Shown in pieces: positions 44,871 to 51,971 of a stretch of DNA of 64,000 nt; position 1 is the first letter of the stretch, and each line of letters starts with the position of its first letter. This stretch comes from Castellaniella sp034675905 (lineage in GTDB: Bacteria; Pseudomonadota; Gammaproteobacteria; Burkholderiales; Burkholderiaceae_B): NCBI RefSeq assembly GCF_034675905.1, contig NZ_JAUCCV010000007.1:62001-126000 (forward strand), written 5' to 3'. Position numbers and translations under genes: made by a program. The notes under the pieces were generated by a model, which saw only the letters and a list, made by a program, of their open reading frames with translations, was not told the origin of the DNA and ran no database searches.

Positions 44871-45307
44871 GGCATCCCCCGGGAATCCGGATCGTCAGCG
44901 GCGCGATCCGCCGGCTCACCCGGCGACGCCGGCCGCGCCAGCCCCAAGGATCGGGCATCCTGACGCAACACATCCGCCGTCACGGCAAAGGGAGCCGGGT
45001 CGTGCCGCAGCCGGCGCAGCACAGCCACCACCAAGCCCGCCCCCGCCACTGCATAGGCCAAGGCCAGCAGCCCCAGCGCCAGGAAGCGATATTCAGTCGG
45101 CCAGAAATACAGGGCCACGGCCAAGGTGGCGACCAGCAGCGCCAGCCCCAGGCAGAGGGCGGCCGCCAACAGCAGCGCCAACTGGCCCAACAAGCGGTCA
45201 CGCGCCTCTTGGGCTTCCAGGCTGAGCAATTCCAGGCGGGTGCTGATCAGCGCGGCGCCATTTGCTGCCAGATCTGCCAATGCGCGGCTGAACGCCCCCA
45301 TGAGCAT
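44867..45307 (-). CDS. yqjE: Phage holin-like membrane protein, YqjE family
   Basis: 146-residue inner-membrane protein. An amphipathic start (FSRALADLAANGAALISTRLELLSLEAQEARDRL) is followed by two helices (about 40-65 and 75-97, GQLALLLAAALCLGLALLVATLAVALYF and FLALGLLALAYAVAGAGLVVAVL). This is the layout of YqjE/phage-holin superfamily III proteins. The stop of the upstream gene and this start overlap (TGATG). The C-terminal Pro/Ala/Asp-rich tail is longer than usual. Likely associated with the YqjD-like membrane protein in stress or stationary phase. Confidence 0.8.
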   Translation of the reverse strand: MLMGAFSRALADLAANGAALISTRLELLSLEAQEARDRLLGQLALLLAAALCLGLALLVATLAVALYFWPTEYRFLALGLLALAYAVAGAGLVVAVLRRLRHDPAPFAVTADVLRQDARSLGLARPASPGEPADRAADDPDSRGMP

Positions 45308-45630
45308 CAGCGCCGCGACAACAAAGCGCCCAGCAGTAAACCGGCGACACCCGCCATCCCCACGGCCTTCCAGGGATTGGCCTGGACATATTCATCGGTA
45401 TCCTGTACGACTTTGCGGCCCTGTTCGAGCAGATCGGCCTGCGTCTCGGACAAGACGGCACGGCCTTGATCCAGCGCCTGCAAGGCCTTGGTGCGCAGAT
45501 CGACGGCCTTGTCGCCCGTGGTCTCAGCGGCCTCGCGCAGCAGTTTTTCCGCCTGATCCAGGCTGGATTTCAGATCCTCGATCAGTGCGTCGCCGGCAGA
45601 CTGGGTGGCAATGCGCTTGCGTGTAGCCAT
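45307..45630 (-). CDS. yqjD: YqjD/ElaB-family (DUF883) membrane-anchored ribosome-associated protein
   Basis: 107-residue protein. A long charged helix or coiled coil (about 12-75, IEDLKSSLDQAEKLLREAAETTGDKAVDLRTKALQAL) is followed by the DUF883 C-terminal motif DEYVQANPWKAVGMAGVAGLLLGALLSRR, which anchors the tail in the inner membrane. E. coli homologues bind ribosomes in stationary phase. AAGGAG lies 6 bases upstream of the ATG. First gene of a three-gene operon. Confidence 0.92.
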   Translation of the reverse strand: MATRKRIATQSAGDALIEDLKSSLDQAEKLLREAAETTGDKAVDLRTKALQALDQGRAVLSETQADLLEQGRKVVQDTDEYVQANPWKAVGMAGVAGLLLGALLSRR

Positions 45631-45741
45631 GAGAAACTCCTTGAATCGGGCTGAAGAATTTCTATCCTACCCGATCAAGCGGCATCCATGTGTCAAGAAC
45701 TGTGTGGGCCTGCGCCAGATCAACGTGCGCAAACACGCGGC

Positions 45742-46380
45742 CTATTCGGTCTTTTGCCGCGTACCGAAAATACGGTCGCCCGCATCCCCAAGGCCTGGAA
45801 TGATGTAGCCATCCTCGTTCAGATGACTATCGATGGAAGCCGTATAGATGTGTACATCCGGATGAGCGCGTTCGACGGCGGCGATGCCCTCGGGCGCTGC
45901 CACCAGCACCAGCGCACGCACATTGCGGCTGCCGGCCTGCTTCAGCATATCGATGGCAGCCACCATCGAACCGCCCGTCGCCAGCATGGGGTCGACGATC
46001 AGCGCCAAGCGTTGGTCCAGCTGGCCGACCAGTTTTTCCAAATAGGGCTGCGCCTGCAGGGTTTCCTCGTTGCGGGCAATGCCCACGGCGCTGACCTTGG
46101 CCCCTGGGATCAGGCTGAGCACGCCGTCCAGCATGCCGATGCCGGCGCGCAGAATGGGCACGACCGTCACTTTTTTCCCGGCCAGTTTTTCCACGTCCAG
46201 TTCACCCGCCCAGCCGGTGATGCGAGCCGGTTCCAGGGGCAGATCCTTGGTGGCCTCGTAGGTCAGCAAAGCGCCGATTTCCTGCGCCATTTCACGGAAA
46301 TTCTTGGTGCTGAGATCGGCGCGGCGCATCAGGCCCAGTTTGTGGCGGATCAGAGGATGGTGGATTTGATGGATGGGCAT
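45742..46380 (-). CDS. upp: Uracil phosphoribosyltransferase
   Basis: Pyrimidine salvage enzyme making UMP from uracil and PRPP. The 212-residue product is standard. It begins MPIHQIHHPLIRHKLGLMRRADLSTKNFRE; the PRPP-binding loop is DPMLATGGSM, and the uracil-binding C-terminal end includes YIIPGLGDAGDRIFGT. It may act with the RutG-like permease gene at 9.1 kb, which is not linked. A hairpin (46411-46430) lies 31 bases upstream of the start. Confidence 0.98.
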   Translation of the reverse strand: MPIHQIHHPLIRHKLGLMRRADLSTKNFREMAQEIGALLTYEATKDLPLEPARITGWAGELDVEKLAGKKVTVVPILRAGIGMLDGVLSLIPGAKVSAVGIARNEETLQAQPYLEKLVGQLDQRLALIVDPMLATGGSMVAAIDMLKQAGSRNVRALVLVAAPEGIAAVERAHPDVHIYTASIDSHLNEDGYIIPGLGDAGDRIFGTRQKTE

Positions 46381-46410
46381 GGCGGCTCAGTCGGCAAAGA
46401 GGTGTCGGCC

Positions 46411-46430
46411 TGCAGTGTACCCCCACTGCA
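46411..46430. repeat. Short inverted repeat between the Rid-family gene and upp
   Basis: TGCAGTG and CACTGCA, perfect 7-base arms around 6 bases. On the minus strand no T run follows, so it is not a normal terminator. TACACT within it could be a -10 element of upp. It may be an operator or a weak hairpin ending the aromatic operon. Confidence 0.35.
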
Positions 46431-46453
46431 AACCGCCACGCACCGTCGCGCAT

Positions 46454-46846
46454 TCAATCCGGAATCACCGCCGTAACCTCGATCTCGACCTTGGCCCGGT
46501 CCTCGATCAGAGCGGCGACCTGCACCGCCGTCATGGCGGCATTGAAACTGCCGATCAGCTCGCGAAAGGCCTTGCCGATTTCGGGATAGGCGGCCACATA
46601 TTCCTGTTTGTCCGTCACGTACCAGGTCATGCGCACGATGTGTTCGGGTTTGGCGCCGCCCTCGGCCAGCACCTCGACGATATTCTGCAGCGCCTGGCGC
46701 ACCTGACCGGCCACATCATCCGTATGAAACACCCCGTGGGCATCCCAGCCTATCATGCCGGCCACGAAAATCTGGCGACCGCGCACGGACACGCCATTGG
46801 CATATCCCTTGGGCCGGGGCCAATCCGGGGGAAGTAGAACTTGCAT
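46454..46846 (-). CDS. Rid-family (YjgF/UK114) protein of the aromatic-CoA operon, lacking the catalytic arginine
   Basis: 130-residue Rid-fold protein. The family ending AKVEIEVTAVIPD aligns with the KIEIEAIAV of E. coli RidA, and QVAAL with EVARL. At the position of RidA Arg105, within PARSC, this protein reads AAMTA, so the catalytic arginine of true imine deaminases is replaced by methionine. That is a trait of Rid4-7-type subfamilies, whose functions are mostly unknown. It is the last gene of the operon, 39 bases after the ligase, with AAGGAG 5 bases before the ATG. In context it could handle an enamine or imine formed from 2-aminobenzoyl-CoA, but this is inference. Confidence 0.85.
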   Translation of the reverse strand: MQVLLPPDWPRPKGYANGVSVRGRQIFVAGMIGWDAHGVFHTDDVAGQVRQALQNIVEVLAEGGAKPEHIVRMTWYVTDKQEYVAAYPEIGKAFRELIGSFNAAMTAVQVAALIEDRAKVEIEVTAVIPD

Positions 46847-46885
46847 GAGAACTCCTTGATTCAAGAAACCATGAGAAGGGACGGA

Positions 46886-48496
46886 TCAGGCGGGCTCGTG
46901 CAGCTTGAAGCGCTGCAGCTTGCCGGTCTGAGTGCGCGGCAAAGCGTCCACGAAATCCAGAGCGCGCGGATATTTGTAGGGGGCGATGCTGGCCTTGACG
47001 AAATCCTGCAGGGTTTTCTTCATGTCTTCCCCCGCCGTCTGCCCGGGCCGCAACACGACGAATGCCTTGACCAGTTGGCCGCGGTCGTGATCGGGCACGC
47101 CGATGACCGCGCACTCGGCCACCGCCGGGTGCTGCATCAGCGCGTCTTCGACGTCAGGCGCGGCGATGTTGTAGCCCGACGAGATGATCATGTCGTCGGT
47201 GCGCGCCTGATAGCAGAAATAGCCGTCGGCATCCATCACATAGGCGTCGCCCGTCAGATTCCAGCCGTTCTGCACATACTTGCGCTGCCGCTCGTCATTC
47301 AGATAGCGGCAGCCCGTCGGCCCCCGCACCGCCAGACGTCCGATGGCGCCGGGCGGCACTTCCTGGCCTGACTCATCCACGATTTTGGCTTGATAGCCGG
47401 GTACCGGCGTGCCGGTCGCACCGGGGCGCGCATGGGCCTCGTCATGGGAAATGAAGATGTGCAGCATTTCGGTGGAGCCGATGCCATCGATCAGCTCGAT
47501 GCCGGTGGCTTCTTTCCAGGCAGCCCGGGTCGACGCCGGCAGGGCTTCGCCCGCCGATACGCATTTGCGCAAGGCCGAGCGGCGCAATTCCGTGCCGCGC
47601 ACCGCCAGGGTCCGATACGAGGTCGGCGCCGTGAACAACACCGTCGCGCCGAACGTCTGGATGGCTTCCAGCAATTGCGGCGGGCTGGCCTTTTCCAGCA
47701 GGACGGTCGATGCGCCGACAGACAGGGGAAACAGCAGCAGCCCGCCCAACCCGAAGGTGAATGCCAACGGCGGGCTGCCCATGAAGACATCGTCTGCAAC
47801 GGGGTGCAGCACATGCCGGGGCCAGCACAGGCAGATCGCCATGACGTCCCGGTGGTAGTGCATGGTCGCCTTGGGCACACCGGTCGTGCCCGACGTAAAC
47901 CCCAGGATGCAGGTGTCGTCCGCCGCCGTCGCTACATTGTCGAAATCGGGGGAGGCGCGCTGCATCAGGGCTTCCAGACCGTCAGGCCCGGTATGGTTGA
48001 AGTGCCGGATCTGCCGCAGAACCGGCTGCTCCTGGGCCGCCAACGCCATTTCCTCGAATAGGGCGGCATCGCACAAGGCATGCGAGACCTGCCCGATGTC
48101 GATGATGGCTTTCAGTTCCTTGGCCCGCAGCAGCGGCATGGTGGCCACGGCGATGCCGCCCGCCTTGATGACGGCAAACCAGCAGGCCGCCAGCATGGGA
48201 TTGTTGGGCGCCCGCAGCAGCACACGGTTGCCCGGCGCCAGCCCCATGTCATGCACCAGCACATTGGCGATCCGGTTGGCCTTGTCCTGCAGGTCGGCAT
48301 AGGTCCAACTGAGACCGGGCGCGCGGATGCACAGGCGGTCCCCCCGGCCTTCGCGCACGTGCCGGTCCAGCAACTCAGTGGCGCAGTTCAGCTGCTCGGG
48401 GAACTGCAGTTCGGGAAGATCGAAAAGAAATTCAGGTTGTTGATCCACGGGCGGCAGATGGTCGCGCGCGAAGGTATCCTGGTGGGCACTGCTCAT
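46886..48496 (-). CDS. 2-aminobenzoate-CoA ligase (aryl-CoA ligase)
   Basis: Activates an aromatic acid to its CoA thioester with ATP, giving AMP and pyrophosphate. It has 536 residues of the ANL superfamily. P-loop TSGTTGVPK (201-209), the acceptor motif DGIGSTEMLHIFIS typical of benzoate- and 2-aminobenzoate-CoA ligases, hinge YCYQARTDDMI-type sequence (FCYQARTDDMIISSGYN), and catalytic lysine K526 in TQTGKLQRF. Context (fused monooxygenase/reductase, crotonase, acyl-CoA dehydrogenase, SDR) favours 2-aminobenzoate; salicylate or benzoate are alternatives. It would correspond to abmG of Azoarcus evansii. An 81-base gap separates it from the dehydrogenase gene. Confidence 0.85.
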   Translation of the reverse strand: MSSAHQDTFARDHLPPVDQQPEFLFDLPELQFPEQLNCATELLDRHVREGRGDRLCIRAPGLSWTYADLQDKANRIANVLVHDMGLAPGNRVLLRAPNNPMLAACWFAVIKAGGIAVATMPLLRAKELKAIIDIGQVSHALCDAALFEEMALAAQEQPVLRQIRHFNHTGPDGLEALMQRASPDFDNVATAADDTCILGFTSGTTGVPKATMHYHRDVMAICLCWPRHVLHPVADDVFMGSPPLAFTFGLGGLLLFPLSVGASTVLLEKASPPQLLEAIQTFGATVLFTAPTSYRTLAVRGTELRRSALRKCVSAGEALPASTRAAWKEATGIELIDGIGSTEMLHIFISHDEAHARPGATGTPVPGYQAKIVDESGQEVPPGAIGRLAVRGPTGCRYLNDERQRKYVQNGWNLTGDAYVMDADGYFCYQARTDDMIISSGYNIAAPDVEDALMQHPAVAECAVIGVPDHDRGQLVKAFVVLRPGQTAGEDMKKTLQDFVKASIAPYKYPRALDFVDALPRTQTGKLQRFKLHEPA

Positions 48497-48577
48497 GGTC
48501 TTGTCTCCTGATGACGGCTTATCTCTTGTGCTTGCCGGGGCCTTGGAGCCCTCTTGCGGCGTTTCCAGGCGGGCGTC

Positions 48578-49753
48578 TTATCCAGGCGGCGTCTGCACGG
48601 TTTTCAACAGTTCGCGGGCGATGATCAGCTGCTGCACCTCGGTGGCCCCTTCGTAGATTCGCAAGGCACGGATCTCCCGGTACAGGCGTTCGACCGGCTG
48701 ATCACTGACCACACCCAGGCCGCCGAACAGCTGCACGGCGGCGTCGATGACCTGCTGGGCGTTTTCCGTGGCCGTCATCTTGGCCATGGCGGCTTCGCGC
48801 GTCACCGTGCGCCCCTGATCGCGCAACCAGGCGGCGCGGTAAGTCAGCAGCGCCGCGCTGTCGATGGCGGTGGCCATCTGCGCCAGTTTGGCCTGGCTGA
48901 GCTGAAAGTCGGCCAGCACGCCCTGAAACATGCGCCGCGTGACAGCCCGGTTCAGCGCTTCGTCCAGCGCCCGACGGGCAAAGCCCAGGGCCGCCGCCGC
49001 CACGGACGTGCGGAACACATCCAGGGTGCGCATCGCCAGCTTGAAGCCCTGGCCCGCCGCGCCCAGGCGCTGACTGGCCGGGATGCGGCAATCGGTGAAG
49101 CGCAGCCGGGCCAGCGGATGCGGGGCGATGATCTCGATGCGTTCGGCGATCTCAAAACCCGGCGTCCCGGCATCCACGATAAAGGCGGAAATCCCCCGGG
49201 CGCCGGGGGCTTCGCCGGTACGAGCGAAGAGCACATAGAAATCCGCAATGCCGCCGTTGGAAATCCAGGTCTTTTCCCCGTTCAGCACATAATGATCGCC
49301 CTCTGCCCGCGCCGTGCAGGACAGGGCGGCCACATCCGAACCGGCATCCGGCTCGGACAAGGCAAAGGCGGCGATCGCTGCTCCCTGCACCACGCGCGGC
49401 AGGTAGCGCCGACGCTGCTCGGGCGTGCCTTCCAGGGAAATCGCCCCCGAACCCAGCCCCTGCATGGCAAAGGCAAAGTCCGCCAGACCGGAATGACGCG
49501 CCAAGGTTTCACGGATCAGGCAGATGGCCCGGGTATCGATGGCATCGCCTGCGCCGCCGTCCGCCGTGCCGGCCACGGCATGCCGCAGCCAGCCGGCGGC
49601 GCCCAAGGCCTGCACCAGATCGCGGCAAGCCTGATCCACCGCGCGGCTGTGCACGGGTGCGATGTGCTGCGCCGCCCAGGCATCCAGCGCCAGCGCCAGA
49701 TCACGATGGCGCGGCTCGAAAAAAGGCCAATCCAGATAGGCGTTGTCGGCCAT
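48578..49753 (-). CDS. Acyl-CoA dehydrogenase of the aromatic-CoA operon
   Basis: FAD enzyme that oxidises a CoA-bound alicyclic intermediate. The 391-residue product has AFALSEPDAGSDVAAL (FAD/substrate signature 1), WISNGGIADFYVLFART and the C-terminal signature QLFGGLGVVSDQPVERLYREIRALRIYEGATEVQQLIIARELL. The catalytic base is E368 in YEG. The start at 49753 is 2 bases after the crotonase stop and has GGGGGA before it. A longer frame upstream overlaps the crotonase gene and is a shadow. In the aminobenzoate pathway it would work on the ring after hydroxylation and reduction, or on the ring-opened chain. Confidence 0.92.
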   Translation of the reverse strand: MADNAYLDWPFFEPRHRDLALALDAWAAQHIAPVHSRAVDQACRDLVQALGAAGWLRHAVAGTADGGAGDAIDTRAICLIRETLARHSGLADFAFAMQGLGSGAISLEGTPEQRRRYLPRVVQGAAIAAFALSEPDAGSDVAALSCTARAEGDHYVLNGEKTWISNGGIADFYVLFARTGEAPGARGISAFIVDAGTPGFEIAERIEIIAPHPLARLRFTDCRIPASQRLGAAGQGFKLAMRTLDVFRTSVAAAALGFARRALDEALNRAVTRRMFQGVLADFQLSQAKLAQMATAIDSAALLTYRAAWLRDQGRTVTREAAMAKMTATENAQQVIDAAVQLFGGLGVVSDQPVERLYREIRALRIYEGATEVQQLIIARELLKTVQTPPG

Positions 49754-49755
49754 GA

Positions 49756-50610
49756 TCAATCCCCCTGGAATCGAGGTTTCTGCTTGTCCACGAAGGCGTG
49801 GTAGGCGCGGGAAAAATCCTGCGTCAGCATGCAGATCGCCTGGGCCTGGGCTTCGGCCTCGATCGCCTGCTCGATGGTCATGGCCCATTCCTGATGCAGC
49901 ATGGTCTTGGTGATGCCGTTGGCGAAACTGGGACCTTGCGCCAGCTGCGCTGCCAGCGCCTGGGCATCCGCCAACAGGGCATCGGGCTCGCACAGGCGAT
50001 TGAAAAAGCCCCAGCGCTCGCCCTCCTCGCCGCCCAGGCTGCGGCCCGTATACAGCAATTCGCTGGCCCGCCCCTGTCCCACGATGCGCGGCAGCATGGC
50101 GCACGCCCCCATGTCGCAGCCCGCCAGGCCGACCCGATTGAACAGGAAGGCGGTCTTGCTGCGGACCGTGCCCAGGCGCAGATCGGACGCCATCGTCAGG
50201 ATGGCCCCGGCGCCCGCGCAGACCCCGTCCACCGCCGCCACGATAGGCTGCGGACACGTCCGCATGGCCTTGACGAGGTCGCCGGTCATGCGGGTGAACA
50301 TCAACAATTCCGGCGCTTTCAGGCGGACCAGCGGCCCGATGATTTCATGGACGTCGCCGCCGGAACAGAAATTGTCCCCCGCCCCGACCAGCACGACCGT
50401 GCGTACATCATCGGCCCACTGCAGTTGATGGAACAGGTCCCGCAATTCGGCATAGCTGTCGAAGGTCAGCGGGTTCTTGCGTTCCGGGCGGTTCAAGGTA
50501 ATGGTGGCGACGCCGTCTTGCACATCCCACAGAAAATGACGCGCCTGGTAGGATGCCAGCGGCCGGCGGTTGCCGGCCAGCAGGCCAGGGTCGATCGTGG
50601 ATTCAGTCAT
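49756..50610 (-). CDS. Crotonase-family (enoyl-CoA hydratase/isomerase) protein of the aromatic-CoA operon
   Basis: 284-residue crotonase-fold enzyme. The oxyanion-hole sequences are present: GDNFCSGGDVHE (79-89) and VCAGAGAILTMASDLRLG (130-147). The two glutamates of classical hydratases seem to be missing; the region reads FNRVGLAGCDMGACAMLPR, with D166 where PaaG-type isomerases and some hydrolases keep an aspartate. It may therefore be an isomerase or ring hydrolase, not a simple hydratase. AAGGAAA precedes the ATG, which overlaps the MarR gene end by 8 bases. Assigned to the operon by overlap and orientation. Confidence 0.88.
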   Translation of the reverse strand: MTESTIDPGLLAGNRRPLASYQARHFLWDVQDGVATITLNRPERKNPLTFDSYAELRDLFHQLQWADDVRTVVLVGAGDNFCSGGDVHEIIGPLVRLKAPELLMFTRMTGDLVKAMRTCPQPIVAAVDGVCAGAGAILTMASDLRLGTVRSKTAFLFNRVGLAGCDMGACAMLPRIVGQGRASELLYTGRSLGGEEGERWGFFNRLCEPDALLADAQALAAQLAQGPSFANGITKTMLHQEWAMTIEQAIEAEAQAQAICMLTQDFSRAYHAFVDKQKPRFQGD

Positions 50611-51193
50611 GAGCTTTCCTTCGCGCCGGTCGGGCGGTCTTTTTGGCCGTGGCGGCAGCCGCCTCCAGTTCGGGCTGTCGCCGGGCCAGATGCACACGCA
50701 GCTGACCCAACAAGGCGTACAGGGTTTCCTTGCTCTCGAGCGGCAAGCCCCGGAACATTTCCGTCAGCCATTTTTCATGCTCCACCGCCATGACGGCGAA
50801 TTGCTCGCGCCCCTGCGGGGTCAGGCTGACGAAAAAAGAACGACGGTCCTCGGGGTCTTCCACGCGCTGCACCAAACCGTCTTTGACCAGTTCGTCGGTC
50901 AGGCCGGTGACATTGCCGCCCGTCACCATCAGATAGCCCGACAGCACTTTCATGCGCAGGCCTTCCGGATGGCGGTCGAGCTGGGCCATATAGTCGAAAC
51001 GCCGCAGACTGGTCGCGATGCGCGTGCGCAGCAATTTGCGGATCTGCTGTTCGATCTGGTTGGAGCAGGCCAGCAGCCGCAGCCAGATCCGGGTATCCAG
51101 ATGATCGTCGGCCTGTACGCGGGCCTCCAGACCGATATGCTCGTCGCCCAGGGACTGCATCATCTGCTGATGCTGTTTAGCCAGAGTATTCAC
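50603..51193 (-). CDS. MarR-family transcriptional regulator of the aromatic-CoA operon
   Basis: 196-residue winged-helix repressor. The MarR core includes LRRFDYMAQLDRHPEGLRMKVLSGYLMVTGGNVTGLTDELVKDGLVQRVEDPEDRRSFFVSLTPQGREQF, where the wing DPEDRRSFFVSLT is clear. The C-terminal tail is Ala/Lys/Arg rich (ATAKKTARPARRKAHD). It sits inside the operon, 13 bases after the SDR, so it would be autoregulated. The likely target is the AT-rich inverted repeat upstream of the monooxygenase gene; aromatic CoA esters are the probable inducers in related systems. Confidence 0.92.
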   Translation of the reverse strand: MNTLAKQHQQMMQSLGDEHIGLEARVQADDHLDTRIWLRLLACSNQIEQQIRKLLRTRIATSLRRFDYMAQLDRHPEGLRMKVLSGYLMVTGGNVTGLTDELVKDGLVQRVEDPEDRRSFFVSLTPQGREQFAVMAVEHEKWLTEMFRGLPLESKETLYALLGQLRVHLARRQPELEAAAATAKKTARPARRKAHD

Positions 51194-51206
51194 GGATCAT
51201 GCTCCT

Positions 51207-51971
51207 TTACATCACTTCGCCGCCGCTGACCGAGATCGTCTGCCCGGTCACGGCTGCCGCCCCTGCGCTGCACAGCCAGGCCACGGCATCCGCCACCTCG
51301 GCGGGATCGACCAGCCGCCCCTGGGGATTGGATTTGACGAGTGCGGCGCGGGCGTCGGATTCACTACGGCCCGTGCGCGCCACAATGCGGGCGATGCTGT
51401 CGCGCACGATATCGGTATCGGTATAGCCGGGGCACACTGCATTGACCGTCACGCCGGTGGCAGCCAGTTCGCGCGCCAGCGACCGGGTCAGGCCGATGAC
51501 GCCATGCTTGGCCGCGCAATAGGCCGACACATAGGCATAGCCTGTCTGCCCCGCCGTGCTGGCCACATTGACGACGCGGCCCCAGCCGGCCTGCAGCATA
51601 TCGGGCAGCACCGCCTGGGCGCACAACATCGTGCCCGTCAGATTGACGTCCAGCATGCGCTGCCACAAGGCCATGTCCATCTTCAGAAATGCGGCGCTTT
51701 CCGCCTGACCGGCGTTATTCACCAGCAAATGGATCGGGCCAAACCGGGCCCTGGCCTGAGCCAGCGCCTGTTCCAGTTGCGTGCTGTCGGACACATCCGC
51801 CGTCACGGCGCAGATGCCATCCGGGTCCTGCGCCGCCAACGCCTGGCCCGACGCGGCGCTGCGGCTCAGGACGGTGACCCGGCAACCTTGCGCCCGCAAG
51901 CGCTGCGTGATGGCGGCCCCGATGCCCCGCGCCCCGCCGGTCACCAGCGCATGCTGATCGTTCATGTTCAT
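51207..51971 (-). CDS. Short-chain dehydrogenase/reductase of the aromatic-CoA operon
   Basis: 254-residue classical SDR. Cofactor loop TGGARGIG (11-18), NNAG, catalytic serine in VASTAGQ, YCAAK with Tyr and Lys, and CPGYTDTD; it ends GQTISVSGGEVM. It resembles beta-ketoacyl-CoA or 3-hydroxyacyl-CoA dehydrogenases. The start at 51971 overlaps the stop of the monooxygenase gene (ATGA), showing coupling. Expected role: oxidation of a hydroxy intermediate in the CoA-bound pathway after ring reduction. Confidence 0.92.
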   Translation of the reverse strand: MNMNDQHALVTGGARGIGAAITQRLRAQGCRVTVLSRSAASGQALAAQDPDGICAVTADVSDSTQLEQALAQARARFGPIHLLVNNAGQAESAAFLKMDMALWQRMLDVNLTGTMLCAQAVLPDMLQAGWGRVVNVASTAGQTGYAYVSAYCAAKHGVIGLTRSLARELAATGVTVNAVCPGYTDTDIVRDSIARIVARTGRSESDARAALVKSNPQGRLVDPAEVADAVAWLCSAGAAAVTGQTISVSGGEVM

